Assembly (NCBI GenBank): GCA_016841005.1
Contig: JAEORG010000187.1
Coordinates: forward strand, 1 to 10,880
Origin: Candidatus Thorarchaeota archaeon
Lineage (GTDB): Archaea; Asgardarchaeota; Thorarchaeia; Thorarchaeales; Thorarchaeaceae
Length of the DNA: 10,880 nt
Reading direction: 5' to 3'
Shown here: in pieces, positions 1 through 5,773 of the stretch
Layout of the letters: each line of letters starts with the position of its first letter
Position numbering within the stretch: the stretch's first letter is position 1
The notes under the pieces: model-generated
The model's database searches: none
What the model was told of the DNA's origin: nothing
The model's input: only the letters and a program-made list of their open reading frames with translations
Translations under genes and position numbers: made by a program

Positions 1-818
1 ACATTGAGAAGTTCTGCTCCATCCTGAAGGTCCGCCAAAACTAACAAATCACCACTAACGGATAGTCCGTAGACTTCACCTCCATCGTTGAATGAGCCTA
101 ACAACGTTGGTTGTTCTGGAGTAGAGATATCTAAAATTGTAAGCCCTGCACCATGCCTTCCAAGATAGAGAGTATCTCCATTTACATCAATATCCCATGC
201 CCCTACAGTATTTGCTACTGTTCTGATAATCTCGGGAGATGATGAATCACTCACATCCAAGACAATTAGTCCTGTGTCTGGATCTGCGAAGTATCCCGTA
301 TTACCTACAATTCTTATACAATGACCTCGAGAACCTATACTTTGCATTGAGAGAGTTGATGGATTAGAGGTATTAGTGATATCAATAATCCCAAGAACTC
401 CTTCAAAAGTGACAATGTAGACAAGATTGTTGATGACAAAAAGATCTTCAATGGGTCCACTTACGGAATGAGTCTTAATTATTTCTGGACTTGTTGGTGT
501 ACTAATATCTACTATCACCAAACCATCCGTTGTTCCTCCAGTAAAGAGCAGGCCATCAGCTATATCAATCCCAAAAGCACCATCATCCAAAAGTATGTAT
601 GCCACTCTGACTGGCGCATTATAGAGAATTATATCCACAACCACAACACCATCATTATTGGAAACATATGCATAATTACCATCAACGGCAATATCATACC
701 CAACAACTCGACCTGGTATGATAATATTGGGATTTGTTTCGATCGTGACAAATATGGCTGAAATGAATCCAATCACAATTAGAATAACTGCAAAGAACCT
801 TCTCCTTCCCACTGCCAT
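1..818 (-). CDS. Secreted LVIVD-repeat beta-propeller protein, C-terminus cut by window edge
   Basis: Read from the ATG at 818 on the minus strand, the frame stays open for 272 codons and runs off the window at position 1, so the C-terminus is missing. Residues 1-7 are basic and 8-25 are hydrophobic, giving a signal peptide or signal anchor, so the protein should act outside the cell or on its surface. The rest is a chain of blades of about 40 residues, each with a GLxIxDIS-type motif: GLVIVDISTPTSPEII (about 99-114), GVLGIIDITNTSNPS (140-154), GLIVLDVSDSSSPEII (183-198) and GLTILDISTPEQP (225-237). This is the LVIVD repeat, which forms beta-propellers used for binding; I see no catalytic residues. 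A good TATA-like box at 848-855 suggests a very short leader. The plus-strand frame across 468-761 is a shadow of this gene. Confidence 0.85.
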   Translation of the reverse strand, partial: MAVGRRRFFAVILIVIGFISAIFVTIETNPNIIIPGRVVGYDIAVDGNYAYVSNNDGVVVVDIILYNAPVRVAYILLDDGAFGIDIADGLLFTGGTTDGLVIVDISTPTSPEIIKTHSVSGPIEDLFVINNLVYIVTFEGVLGIIDITNTSNPSTLSMQSIGSRGHCIRIVGNTGYFADPDTGLIVLDVSDSSSPEIIRTVANTVGAWDIDVNGDTLYLGRHGAGLTILDISTPEQPTLLGSFNDGGEVYGLSVSGDLLVLADLQDGAELLN

Positions 819-847
819 TTTGAATCAACGAATCTGATATATCCCAT

Positions 848-855
848 ATTATAAA
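848..855 (-). promoter_or_regulatory. TATA-like box for the LVIVD-repeat gene
   Basis: TTTATAAT on the minus strand lies 30 bases upstream of the ATG at 818. Archaeal transcription starts about 25 bases after the box, so the leader would be only a few bases. Position and composition fit; the start is not proven. Confidence 0.5.
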
Positions 856-887
856 GGAAACAGCTTGACGCAATTGTCAGATTGTAC

Positions 888-1529
888 CTAGCTGGTTCGG
901 TATACCAGATTAATCACATCTTCTGGACAAGTAGAAACACACAATCCGCAACCAAAACACTTGGTTTCATCATAAACTAAGAAATCATCAATCAATTCTC
1001 GCGCATCAAATGCGCATCTTTCCACACAAGTCCCACAATTAATACACAGTTCTTCGTTATTTGCAGCAATATACTTCGAAGTTAGCATCTTGGGATGTGA
1101 TCCATTCCTAACTAGACTCCCTAGAGTGTGACAACAACATGGACAACAGCTACAAATCAGTCCAGGTTTCTCATCATCTTTCATTGTATAGGAAATATGT
1201 ACCAATCCTGCTTCGTGACTTTTATGAAGTAGTTCAAGAGCCTCTTCTATTGTGATTTCTCTATCTGTTGATGGTTCATTCTCTAGAAAATCATCTGCAA
1301 CAGTATCTAAACTGATACAGCCATCTAAAGGAGCATCACAGTTGCTATACTCTCTCCGACAGCCACATTTTCCAGCTGCAATTTTGCTAGCTCCCCTAAG
1401 AATCTCTTCCATCTCTTTGAAACTGTAAATCCTGTTCTCACCTTCAAATCTTCTATTCACAGGGATAACAATGATTTCTCCGAGTTCATCAGTAATCTCT
1501 TGGACTCTTTCTTTGGTAAAGAATCTCAT
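888..1529 (-). CDS. Cys-rich ferredoxin-like protein with two C-terminal [4Fe-4S] motifs
   Basis: The 213-residue product numbered from the ATG at 1529 carries three cysteine clusters. Residues 55-71 have C55, C57, C64 and C71 in a CGCR context. Residues 126-133 are CSCCPCCC. The C-terminus has two classic 2[4Fe-4S] ferredoxin motifs, C162/C165/C168/C172 and C191/C194/C197/C201. The last two should bind two [4Fe-4S] clusters for electron transfer; the role of the first two clusters (further Fe-S or metal binding) is inferred. No signal peptide or TM is seen, so it is probably cytoplasmic. The frame extends upstream to a GTG at 1553 and a TTG at 1565. I prefer the ATG because it begins the recognisable MRFFTKERV sequence, but a TTTAAA at 1577-1582 would put a leaderless start near 1553. 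The redox partner is unknown; neighbours do not reveal it. Confidence 0.8.
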   Translation of the reverse strand: MRFFTKERVQEITDELGEIIVIPVNRRFEGENRIYSFKEMEEILRGASKIAAGKCGCRREYSNCDAPLDGCISLDTVADDFLENEPSTDREITIEEALELLHKSHEAGLVHISYTMKDDEKPGLICSCCPCCCHTLGSLVRNGSHPKMLTSKYIAANNEELCINCGTCVERCAFDARELIDDFLVYDETKCFGCGLCVSTCPEDVINLVYRTS

Positions 1530-1649
1530 ATCATTGTACTTGGAAGATTTCACAATCGAAATCAATAATCACGCGGTTTAAACATTTTAGGGTCAAAAAA
1601 TGAACAAAAGGACTCATATCACTCAAAATTCTACCAAATCTGAAAATAG

Positions 1650-2660
1650 ATGTGGAATGAACTACTAGCAGCCTGTATTCTGATATCCTTGACAATTTTC
1701 TTGTGGTCGTTCATCAATTTTCGTAGATGGAAGAGAGAACTACAAGTTGATCTTCTTGAAAACAGCAGAGTGATTGACACAACAGTAGGTCAAATTGAGT
1801 ATACACAGGCTGGCGAAGGTCCTGTTGTTATAGCAATCCATGGGGCTCCGGGAGGATACGACCAAGGATATTTCGCTCTGAAATACTTAGTCAATGATGG
1901 CTATACAATACTTGCAGTCTCTCGTCCTGGCTATCTGAGGACTCCACTATCATCAGGAATCTCTTTTGAAGAACAAGCGGAAGTCGTCCGAGCTCTAATG
2001 GATGCATTAGAGATTCAAAGTGCTGCCATTATCAGCTCATCAGCAGGAGGGCCTGTTGCTCTGAATTTTGCTTTTCGTTATCCTGATAGAGTCTGGGCAC
2101 TAGGTCTAATCTGTGCAGTCACACAACCATATAGAGCTGAAAATAACTGGTTGAACAATGTTGTTGGTAGACTGTTCGCTTCTGAAACTCTTCTGGACGT
2201 TGGTGTCTGGTTGTATGATGTCCTGACACGATATCGACTCTCCTATTCCTTGAAGAGAATGTTCAAAGAAAATTCGATGTTAAGTACAGAACATATACGA
2301 AATCGAGTAGAATTCATAGTGAATCAACCTCAGCAGGTTACTTGGTATAAAGACTTCATCCGCACAGCATGCCCCTTGAGTCTTAGAAAAGATGGTCTTG
2401 AGAATGATATGGAGATACTTCGTCAAGTAAAATTCTCAAATTTAGAGCAAATTTCATCAAAAGCGTTGATAATTCATGGAAAAGTCGACAAAGTTGTTCC
2501 ATTTTCGCATGCAGAATACGCAAAATCACAAATTCCTGATGCGAAGTTAGTCAGCTTTGAGAATGTCGGGCATGTCATCTGGATGGGTGATCACTTCGAA
2601 CGTATGAAGCGTGATATTAGTGATTTTCTTCAAGAACATAGACCAATCGAGTCTTTGTAG
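1650..2660 (+). CDS. Membrane-anchored alpha/beta hydrolase
   Basis: This 336-residue protein starts with a hydrophobic segment (about 5-23) followed by RRWKR, a typical N-terminal anchor, and then an alpha/beta-hydrolase domain. Visible landmarks are the oxyanion motif HGAPGG (64-69), SRPGY (91-95), a nucleophile elbow at 129-134 with Ser131 as likely nucleophile, Asp280 in GKVDKVVP as the likely acid, and His308 in NVGHVIW as the base. The elbow reads S-S-S-A-G-G, so the usual first Gly of GxSxG is Ser. A lid-like insertion lies between about 160 and 260. Substrate cannot be told from sequence; related enzymes are esterases, peptidases or haloperoxidase-like hydrolases. It lies 61 bases upstream of the DUF4336 gene on the same strand, but a short AT-rich gap between them could hold a separate promoter. 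Confidence 0.85.
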   Translation: MWNELLAACILISLTIFLWSFINFRRWKRELQVDLLENSRVIDTTVGQIEYTQAGEGPVVIAIHGAPGGYDQGYFALKYLVNDGYTILAVSRPGYLRTPLSSGISFEEQAEVVRALMDALEIQSAAIISSSAGGPVALNFAFRYPDRVWALGLICAVTQPYRAENNWLNNVVGRLFASETLLDVGVWLYDVLTRYRLSYSLKRMFKENSMLSTEHIRNRVEFIVNQPQQVTWYKDFIRTACPLSLRKDGLENDMEILRQVKFSNLEQISSKALIIHGKVDKVVPFSHAEYAKSQIPDAKLVSFENVGHVIWMGDHFERMKRDISDFLQEHRPIESL

Positions 2661-2721
2661 TCTGAGTTTCTAAAATGTGATAATTGAGAATCCGACACTT
2701 AATCACAAGTCTTAAGCAATA

Positions 2722-3462
2722 ATGACTCCATTCAATTCGCAGATGAGTCCTGTGTCAGATCTTTATTCTTTCGGTGAAAATATTTGGATTGCTGAAGGTC
2801 CCTTAGTTCGTGATATGAGAATGATGTTTACTACCCGGATGACAGTAGTGAAGCTCACTAACGGGTCTATGTGGTTAGAGTCTCCCATACCCGTATCAAC
2901 TAATACCTTGAAGAACATTACAGATATGGGTCCTGTCAAGTATTTTGTAGCAAATACGCCCAGGCATGTGTGGCGGCTGGATGCAGCACACACACTGTTT
3001 CCTGATGCCCAACTATGGGTACCACGACCAACCCGTGTGACACTGGAGCAAGGTGACCTAGATTACACTGGTATCTTGACAGACACTCCTCCTCCTGACT
3101 GGGCGGATGATTTTGAACAACTTGCTTTCAAGGGAAGCTCTCAATTGTCAGAAGTCCTATTTTACCATAAGAGATCGAAGACCGTCATTCTAGGCGATAT
3201 TATCCAGAATAATCGTAAGGTCAGAGGTAAGCCGTTCACTAATTTTATGTTCAGGCTTATGGGAGTTTCATATCCAAATGGAGGGGTCTCACGTGATATT
3301 AAAATGTCTTTCACCAAGCGTAATCTGGCCCGAGAATCACTTGAGAGACTACTTTCATGGGACTTTGATAAGTTGATTATTGCCCATGGCGATTGTATCG
3401 AGAGCAATGCAAAGTCCTATGTAGAAGAGAAGTTTCGTTGGCTTAAGCATAAGACAAAATAA
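2722..3462 (+). CDS. DUF4336 family protein (metallo-beta-lactamase-like fold)
   Basis: The 246-residue protein matches the DUF4336 pattern as I know it: an opening LYSFGENIWIAEGPL (14-28), TRMTVVKLTNGSMWLESPIPV (split across 38-58), NTPRHVWRLD (78-87), then LGDII (158-162) and a C-terminal LIIAHGD (218-224). These families keep the metallo-beta-lactamase scaffold but lack the standard HxHxDH motif, and I do not see it here. His82, Asp159 and His222 are the candidate functional residues. The reaction is unknown. No signal peptide is visible. A second in-frame ATG at 2743 could be the start. The gene converges with tRNA-Leu, whose encoded CCA ends 9 bases after the stop codon. Minus-strand frames inside it (2763-2993, 3162-3407) are shadows. 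Confidence 0.75.
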   Translation: MTPFNSQMSPVSDLYSFGENIWIAEGPLVRDMRMMFTTRMTVVKLTNGSMWLESPIPVSTNTLKNITDMGPVKYFVANTPRHVWRLDAAHTLFPDAQLWVPRPTRVTLEQGDLDYTGILTDTPPPDWADDFEQLAFKGSSQLSEVLFYHKRSKTVILGDIIQNNRKVRGKPFTNFMFRLMGVSYPNGGVSRDIKMSFTKRNLARESLERLLSWDFDKLIIAHGDCIESNAKSYVEEKFRWLKHKTK

Positions 3463-3471
3463 GAAAGGTAA

Positions 3472-3589
3472 TGGTGCGGAGGGCGAGATTCGAACTCGCG
3501 AACTCCTACGAGATTGTCCCTTTGATGCGATATGCAGCAAAGTCTGGGACCTAAACCCAGCGCCTTTAACCTGGCTGGGCAACCTCCGC
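3472..3589 (-). tRNA. tRNA-Leu(UAG) with probable 29-nt intron and encoded CCA
   Basis: On the minus strand the acceptor GCGGAGG (3589-3583) pairs perfectly with CCTCCGC, followed by discriminator A (3475) and a genomic CCA (3474-3472). The D arm has a GCC/GGC stem. The anticodon arm is CTGGG-TTTAGGT-CCCAG with anticodon TAG at 3553-3551, which reads CUA leucine codons. The T arm is GCGAG-TTCGAAT-CTCGC. The type II variable arm (CTC/GAG stem, loop GTAG) required for leucine tRNA is present, but about 29 extra bases separate it from the anticodon stem. Removing 3515-3543 leaves an 86-nt tRNA of normal leucine type. A TATA-like box lies at 3614-3623. Confidence 0.93.
3515..3543 (-). other. Probable tRNA-Leu intron at a non-canonical site (about 43/44)
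   Basis: The insert begins right after the anticodon stem. It folds as CTTTGCTGC / GCATCAAAG (one C-U mismatch) around an ATATC loop, flanked by GTCC from the anticodon stem paired to GGAC at the insert's 3' end. That is a relaxed bulge-helix-bulge with a 4-nt first bulge and a 3-nt second bulge. The exact ends are inferred from restoring a normal leucine variable arm; they could shift by a base or two. The alternative is an enlarged variable arm, which I consider less likely. Confidence 0.6.
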
Positions 3590-3613
3590 AGTAGATATCG
3601 TCGGAGCTAATCT

Positions 3614-3623
3614 GATTTTAACC
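3614..3623 (-). promoter_or_regulatory. TATA-like box for tRNA-Leu
   Basis: GGTTAAAATC on the minus strand ends 25 bases before the mature tRNA 5' end. It sits just past the stop of the upstream zinc-ribbon gene on the same strand, which implies independent transcription of the tRNA. Confidence 0.5.
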
Positions 3624-3642
3624 ATTTTGGAACAGAGAGGTA

Positions 3643-3780
3643 TCATTCTTTAGTTTCCCAAGTGTTGCTACATCTTGGACAACGCCAGCTTTTCTTATAG
3701 CTGCCACCGCTCTGAAGTTCTTTTCTAACTAAAGCTGTTTCTGCATAACCACAACGGGGACAAAGCTCTGCATCACTCAT
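3643..3780 (-). CDS. 45-residue zinc-ribbon protein
   Basis: A complete ATG-to-TGA frame encodes 45 residues that are essentially one zinc ribbon: CPRCG at 7-11 and CPRC at 34-37, with 23 residues between the knuckles, and Trp32 and Trp41 flanking the second knuckle. The spacing and the SWRCPRCSNTW ending resemble the C-terminal ribbon of TFIIS/TFS and RPB9-type proteins, but the Asp-Glu tip that TFS uses to stimulate RNA cleavage is absent. I therefore expect nucleic-acid or protein binding rather than TFS activity. It has no neighbouring operon partner: an orphan membrane protein lies upstream on the same strand and tRNA-Leu follows 54 bases later. It is below common length cut-offs and easily missed. 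Function is unknown; that it is a gene is well supported by the cysteine pattern. Confidence 0.75.
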   Translation of the reverse strand: MSDAELCPRCGYAETALVRKELQSGGSYKKSWRCPRCSNTWETKE

Positions 3781-3857
3781 TGACTTGCACCATTTTAGAG
3801 AAATCTCTAATCTAATTTCTAGTTTGTCCTTATGTCATGTCATATCAATATAGAGTC

Positions 3858-4721
3858 CTATTCAGCCCTAGCCTTTAGTGGTGGAGATGTACCTCTGATT
3901 ATAGTTGATATTCTTGTAAAGATAGGAACCGACAACCTGCCTTTTACATGAAGGATTCCCAACACGACGACAATTCCTGCTGTTCCCATCATAATGATTC
4001 CGAGTATTAAATCAACCAAGATAATAGATTGAGAAGGACCAACATTGAGGATGTTTACATAACCATCAGACACGGTGAAGTCGACATCATCGCCTGTTAG
4101 AGTCGCGTTCCGTGGGAATCGCTCATTGGAATACTTTTCAAGTTCAATATAGAACTCATTCTCGAATACTACATTTGAGCCGTCAATAAGGGTCAATGCC
4201 AGCCCTGATATAACAAGATACCCACCAAACATAGGAAGATACTGAGATATCGCATCGTTATCAATTAACATACTCTTTGAAACCATCTGGCCGTCGTTCA
4301 AAGAACCTGTGATTGAGAAAATTGGAGTAACCAAGAAAAGATCATGGTCATAACCAGCACTGTCACTCCACTTAGGATAGAAAGCAATCTCATCAAAGCT
4401 CATATTCTGAACCAATGGTCTGCCAAGCAAGGTTTTCCCAAAGTAGAATCCTATTGTTGCAGTCATGTAGTGCTCATTAAGTGTCGGTTGATGGTGCTGA
4501 TAGAGGAAATTGACCTTGTATGCACTTCGTAGTAAAAGTGCCTCAGTCCCATCAGCAAGCTTGAATGATGCACGATATGAGAAATAATCAATCTCGAAAA
4601 AGGCTCTCTGCATACCGCCACCTCCGGGTTCACCCTCTTGGGCAGCTGCTGGATGTGCAAGAATACTTGGTGCTACACATAAGACCAGAACAAATGTCAT
4701 GACTTGTATGAACCTCTTCAT
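3858..4721 (-). CDS. Hypothetical exported protein with C-terminal membrane anchor
   Basis: I do not recognise this 287-residue protein. Residues 1-28 form a clear signal peptide (MKRF, hydrophobic core, then AHPAAAQ with a likely cleavage near 27). A Gly-rich linker EGEPGGGG follows, then about 190 residues of predominantly beta-type sequence, and a TM helix at about 232-257 before a basic cytoplasmic tail of about 26 residues. The topology is type I: most of the protein is outside the cell. There are no cysteines in the ectodomain and no catalytic motif that I can name. The ATG at 4721 has GAGG 12 bases upstream (4736-4733) and a TATA-like GTGTATTTTA further upstream, near 4765-4775. Plus-strand frame 4344-4532 and minus-strand frame 4463-4660 are shadows. 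Confidence 0.75.
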   Translation of the reverse strand: MKRFIQVMTFVLVLCVAPSILAHPAAAQEGEPGGGGMQRAFFEIDYFSYRASFKLADGTEALLLRSAYKVNFLYQHHQPTLNEHYMTATIGFYFGKTLLGRPLVQNMSFDEIAFYPKWSDSAGYDHDLFLVTPIFSITGSLNDGQMVSKSMLIDNDAISQYLPMFGGYLVISGLALTLIDGSNVVFENEFYIELEKYSNERFPRNATLTGDDVDFTVSDGYVNILNVGPSQSIILVDLILGIIMMGTAGIVVVLGILHVKGRLSVPIFTRISTIIRGTSPPLKARAE

Positions 4722-4840
4722 AGATTGACCGACCTCATATTCCGTATGAATTCAGGAACTTTTGTCTAAAATACACTTACGTTACCAGCAATTATTCAAT
4801 AATACTGTAGAATGAAAATGGGAGTACAAAAGGCGAAAGG

Positions 4841-4848
4841 TTCATATC
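4841..4848 (+). promoter_or_regulatory. TATA-like box for tRNA-Trp
   Basis: TTCATATC, preceded by the purine-rich CGAAAGG (a possible BRE), ends 29 bases before the tRNA 5' end at 4878. The spacing is right for an archaeal tRNA promoter. Confidence 0.45.
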
Positions 4849-4915
4849 AAGTTCCAAGTGCCTAGTGCTCCGCACATGGGGCGGTGGCCTAGTCCGGTAT
4901 GGCGACGGGCTCCAG

Positions 4916-4976
4916 ATCTGGGCTCATTTCGAGCCTGAAGACACGGGGTCAATGAATCTGACCGTCGTCCGAAGAC
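4916..4976 (+). other. tRNA-Trp intron at canonical 37/38 site
   Basis: An intron at 37/38 is normal for archaeal tRNA-Trp. The 61-nt element is inferred from restoring a 7-nt anticodon loop. The anticodon-loop CTCC (4910-4913) can pair with GAAG (4971-4974) with one C-A mismatch, so the splice motif is relaxed. Inside are two hairpins: GGGCTC/GAGCCT (4920-4925 with 4931-4936) and GGTC/GACC (4947-4950 with 4960-4963). GAAGACAC occurs at both 4937-4944 and 4971-4978. Confidence 0.8.
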
Positions 4977-4997
4977 ACTCGTCGATCGGGAGTTCAA

Positions 4998-5027
4998 TCA
5001 GAACGGGAATTCCCCGCTTTGGAACTG
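4998..5027 (+). other. tRNA-Trp T-loop intron at 58/59 with complete BHB motif
   Basis: This 30-nt intron has a textbook bulge-helix-bulge. The outer helix is GGGA (4988-4991) with TCTC (5029-5032), one wobble. The central 4-bp helix is GTTC (4992-4995) with GAAC (5022-5025). Three-nt bulges are AA^T and TG^A. The inner helix is CAGAACGGG (4999-5007) with CCCGCTTTG (5013-5021), one G-U and one A-C. Splice points in the bulges agree exactly with those needed to restore a TTCAAAT T-loop. Confidence 0.88.
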
Positions 5028-5073
5028 ATCTCCCTCGCCCCACCATTGTGTAACCATCTTCGTTTTTCCGTAA

Positions 5074-5082
5074 TGTATATAC
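5074..5082 (+). promoter_or_regulatory. TATA box for the DUF2769 gene
   Basis: TGTATATAC lies 54 bases before the ATG at 5136 and 29 bases after the tRNA-Trp CCA end. It predicts a transcript start near 5105 and a leader of about 30 bases that contains the GAGGAA ribosome-binding site at 5125-5130. Confidence 0.55.
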
Positions 5083-5135
5083 ACACTTAGGAGTTCTTCA
5101 CTAGAATTTCCAATTTCTCATGAAGAGGAATAAGA

Positions 5136-5486
5136 ATGTCCGATTTTGAATCTAAAATGAATATTGCTCCCGAAGACTGGGACAAGAGAATGAAAGAGAT
5201 GAAGAATCTTTGCATCTGCAGCGATTGCCCGAGTCTTGGAGCGTCTAAAGAGAATTTTGCAGCAGAGATGATGCGCGATTATAGTGGGGGTAGCCATCTA
5301 GAACATTTCTGCTACAATGGAGCCAGTAATAGAATCATTTCCAATCAAGGCTGTAATTGCTCAAAGTGTCCCGTATTCGAGAAAATGGGTCTGAAACACA
5401 ACTTCTTTTGTAAACAAGGCGATGAACCACAACAACGAGGAGTTTCTATTCTCAGCGGCTTTGATGATCTCTTCGGAGATGTCTAA
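5136..5486 (+). CDS. DUF2769 family Cys-rich protein
   Basis: The 116-residue protein has the cysteine pattern I associate with DUF2769: C26-x-C28-xx-C31-P, C59, C73-x-C75-xx-C78-PV, followed by KMGLKHNFFC (83-92) with C92. Eight cysteines in two similar CxCxxC clusters point to metal (Zn or Fe-S) binding. There is no signal peptide or TM, so it is probably cytoplasmic. Biochemical function is unknown for the family. The start is well supported: GAGGAA ends 5 bases upstream of the ATG and a strong TATA box lies further up. It is the only gene between tRNA-Trp and the following 287-base gap and appears to be a single-gene transcript. Confidence 0.75.
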   Translation: MSDFESKMNIAPEDWDKRMKEMKNLCICSDCPSLGASKENFAAEMMRDYSGGSHLEHFCYNGASNRIISNQGCNCSKCPVFEKMGLKHNFFCKQGDEPQQRGVSILSGFDDLFGDV

Positions 5487-5604
5487 GAACCTCTAATCCT
5501 GATTCCTAGTTAAAATCTAGAACTTTATCAATCAAATTAACCCGAAATCGAAAAATCTCTCGGTTTCATCGAGTGTGCATTTGATAATCTTTCATGTACA
5601 AGAT

Positions 5605-5738
5605 AGTAGTGAGGGACAAGACTAGACCGAACGCCACGCCTTTGGATGCAATTTTTAGCTGAGCAATGGGGTAATATTTAGGCAGGTCATAGTGAAAGGT
5701 CACTGGAGCCGCTAGTTTTGTAACATGCCCTCATAACT
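5605..5738 (+). ncRNA. Candidate structured RNA or long imperfect inverted repeat
   Basis: This lies in the 287-base gap after the DUF2769 gene. AGT-TGAGGG-ACAAGACTAG (5605-5607, 5610-5625) pairs with CTAGTTTTGT (5712-5721), CCCTCA (5728-5733) and ACT (5736-5738): 19 base pairs with a 2x2 internal loop and a 6-nt bulge. The single imperfect pair is G-U on the plus strand and would be A-C on the minus strand, which weakly favours plus-strand RNA. Inside are AGTG/CACT (5691-5694 with 5701-5704) and GCCT/AGGC pairings. No known RNA family was recognised, and no convincing promoter or terminator was found. It could instead be a remnant of a small mobile element. Confidence 0.35.
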
Positions 5739-5773
5739 CCCCCCTCCTACCAAAACCGGTTCCAGTTGGCCAC

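Larger units (their letters stand above)
4878..5045 (+). tRNA. tRNA-Trp(CCA) with two introns and encoded CCA
   Basis: Exon 1 carries the acceptor strand GGGGCGG (4878-4884), a D arm with GCC/GGC stem, and anticodon stem ACGGG (4905-4909) with loop CTCCAG; anticodon CCA is at 4912-4914. After an intron (4916-4976) exon 2 resumes with A38 and CTCGT (4978-4982), which pairs with ACGGG with one wobble, then a 5-nt variable loop and T-stem GGGAG (4988-4992). The T-loop is broken after TTCAA by a second intron (4998-5027). Exon 3 gives AT, CTCCC (5030-5034), acceptor TCGCCCC (5035-5041), discriminator A and genomic CCA (5043-5045). The spliced product is 74 nt plus CCA, with a perfect T-loop TTCAAAT. 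The protein-like frame over 4865-5053 is not a gene. Confidence 0.94.

Noticed and set aside
468..761. Plus-strand frame of 97 codons
   Set aside because: It lies antisense to the LVIVD-repeat gene, whose repeats and signal peptide are unambiguous; the plus-strand translation has unnatural composition.
4916..4976. Box C/D guide RNA inside the tRNA-Trp intron, as in haloarchaea
   Set aside because: CTGA occurs at 4935-4938 and 4958-4961, but there is no acceptable C box near the 5' end of the intron, and the guide-like GAGCC segment is better explained by an internal hairpin.
4865..5053. Plus-strand frame of 62 codons over the tRNA-Trp locus
   Set aside because: The sequence is fully explained by tRNA exons and introns; the frame is open only because the region is G+C-rich.
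5571..5735. Minus-strand frame of about 54 codons with a hydrophobic segment (GVAFGLVLSLTTILY)
   Set aside because: It looks like a small membrane protein but has no ATG start or ribosome-binding site, and its GTG is unsupported; the inverted repeat in the same place is the stronger signal. Conservation in relatives could revive it.
5605..5738. 5S rRNA, because of GGTCATAGTG and CCGAAC
   Set aside because: The two motifs occur in the wrong order and the rest of the 5S consensus is missing.
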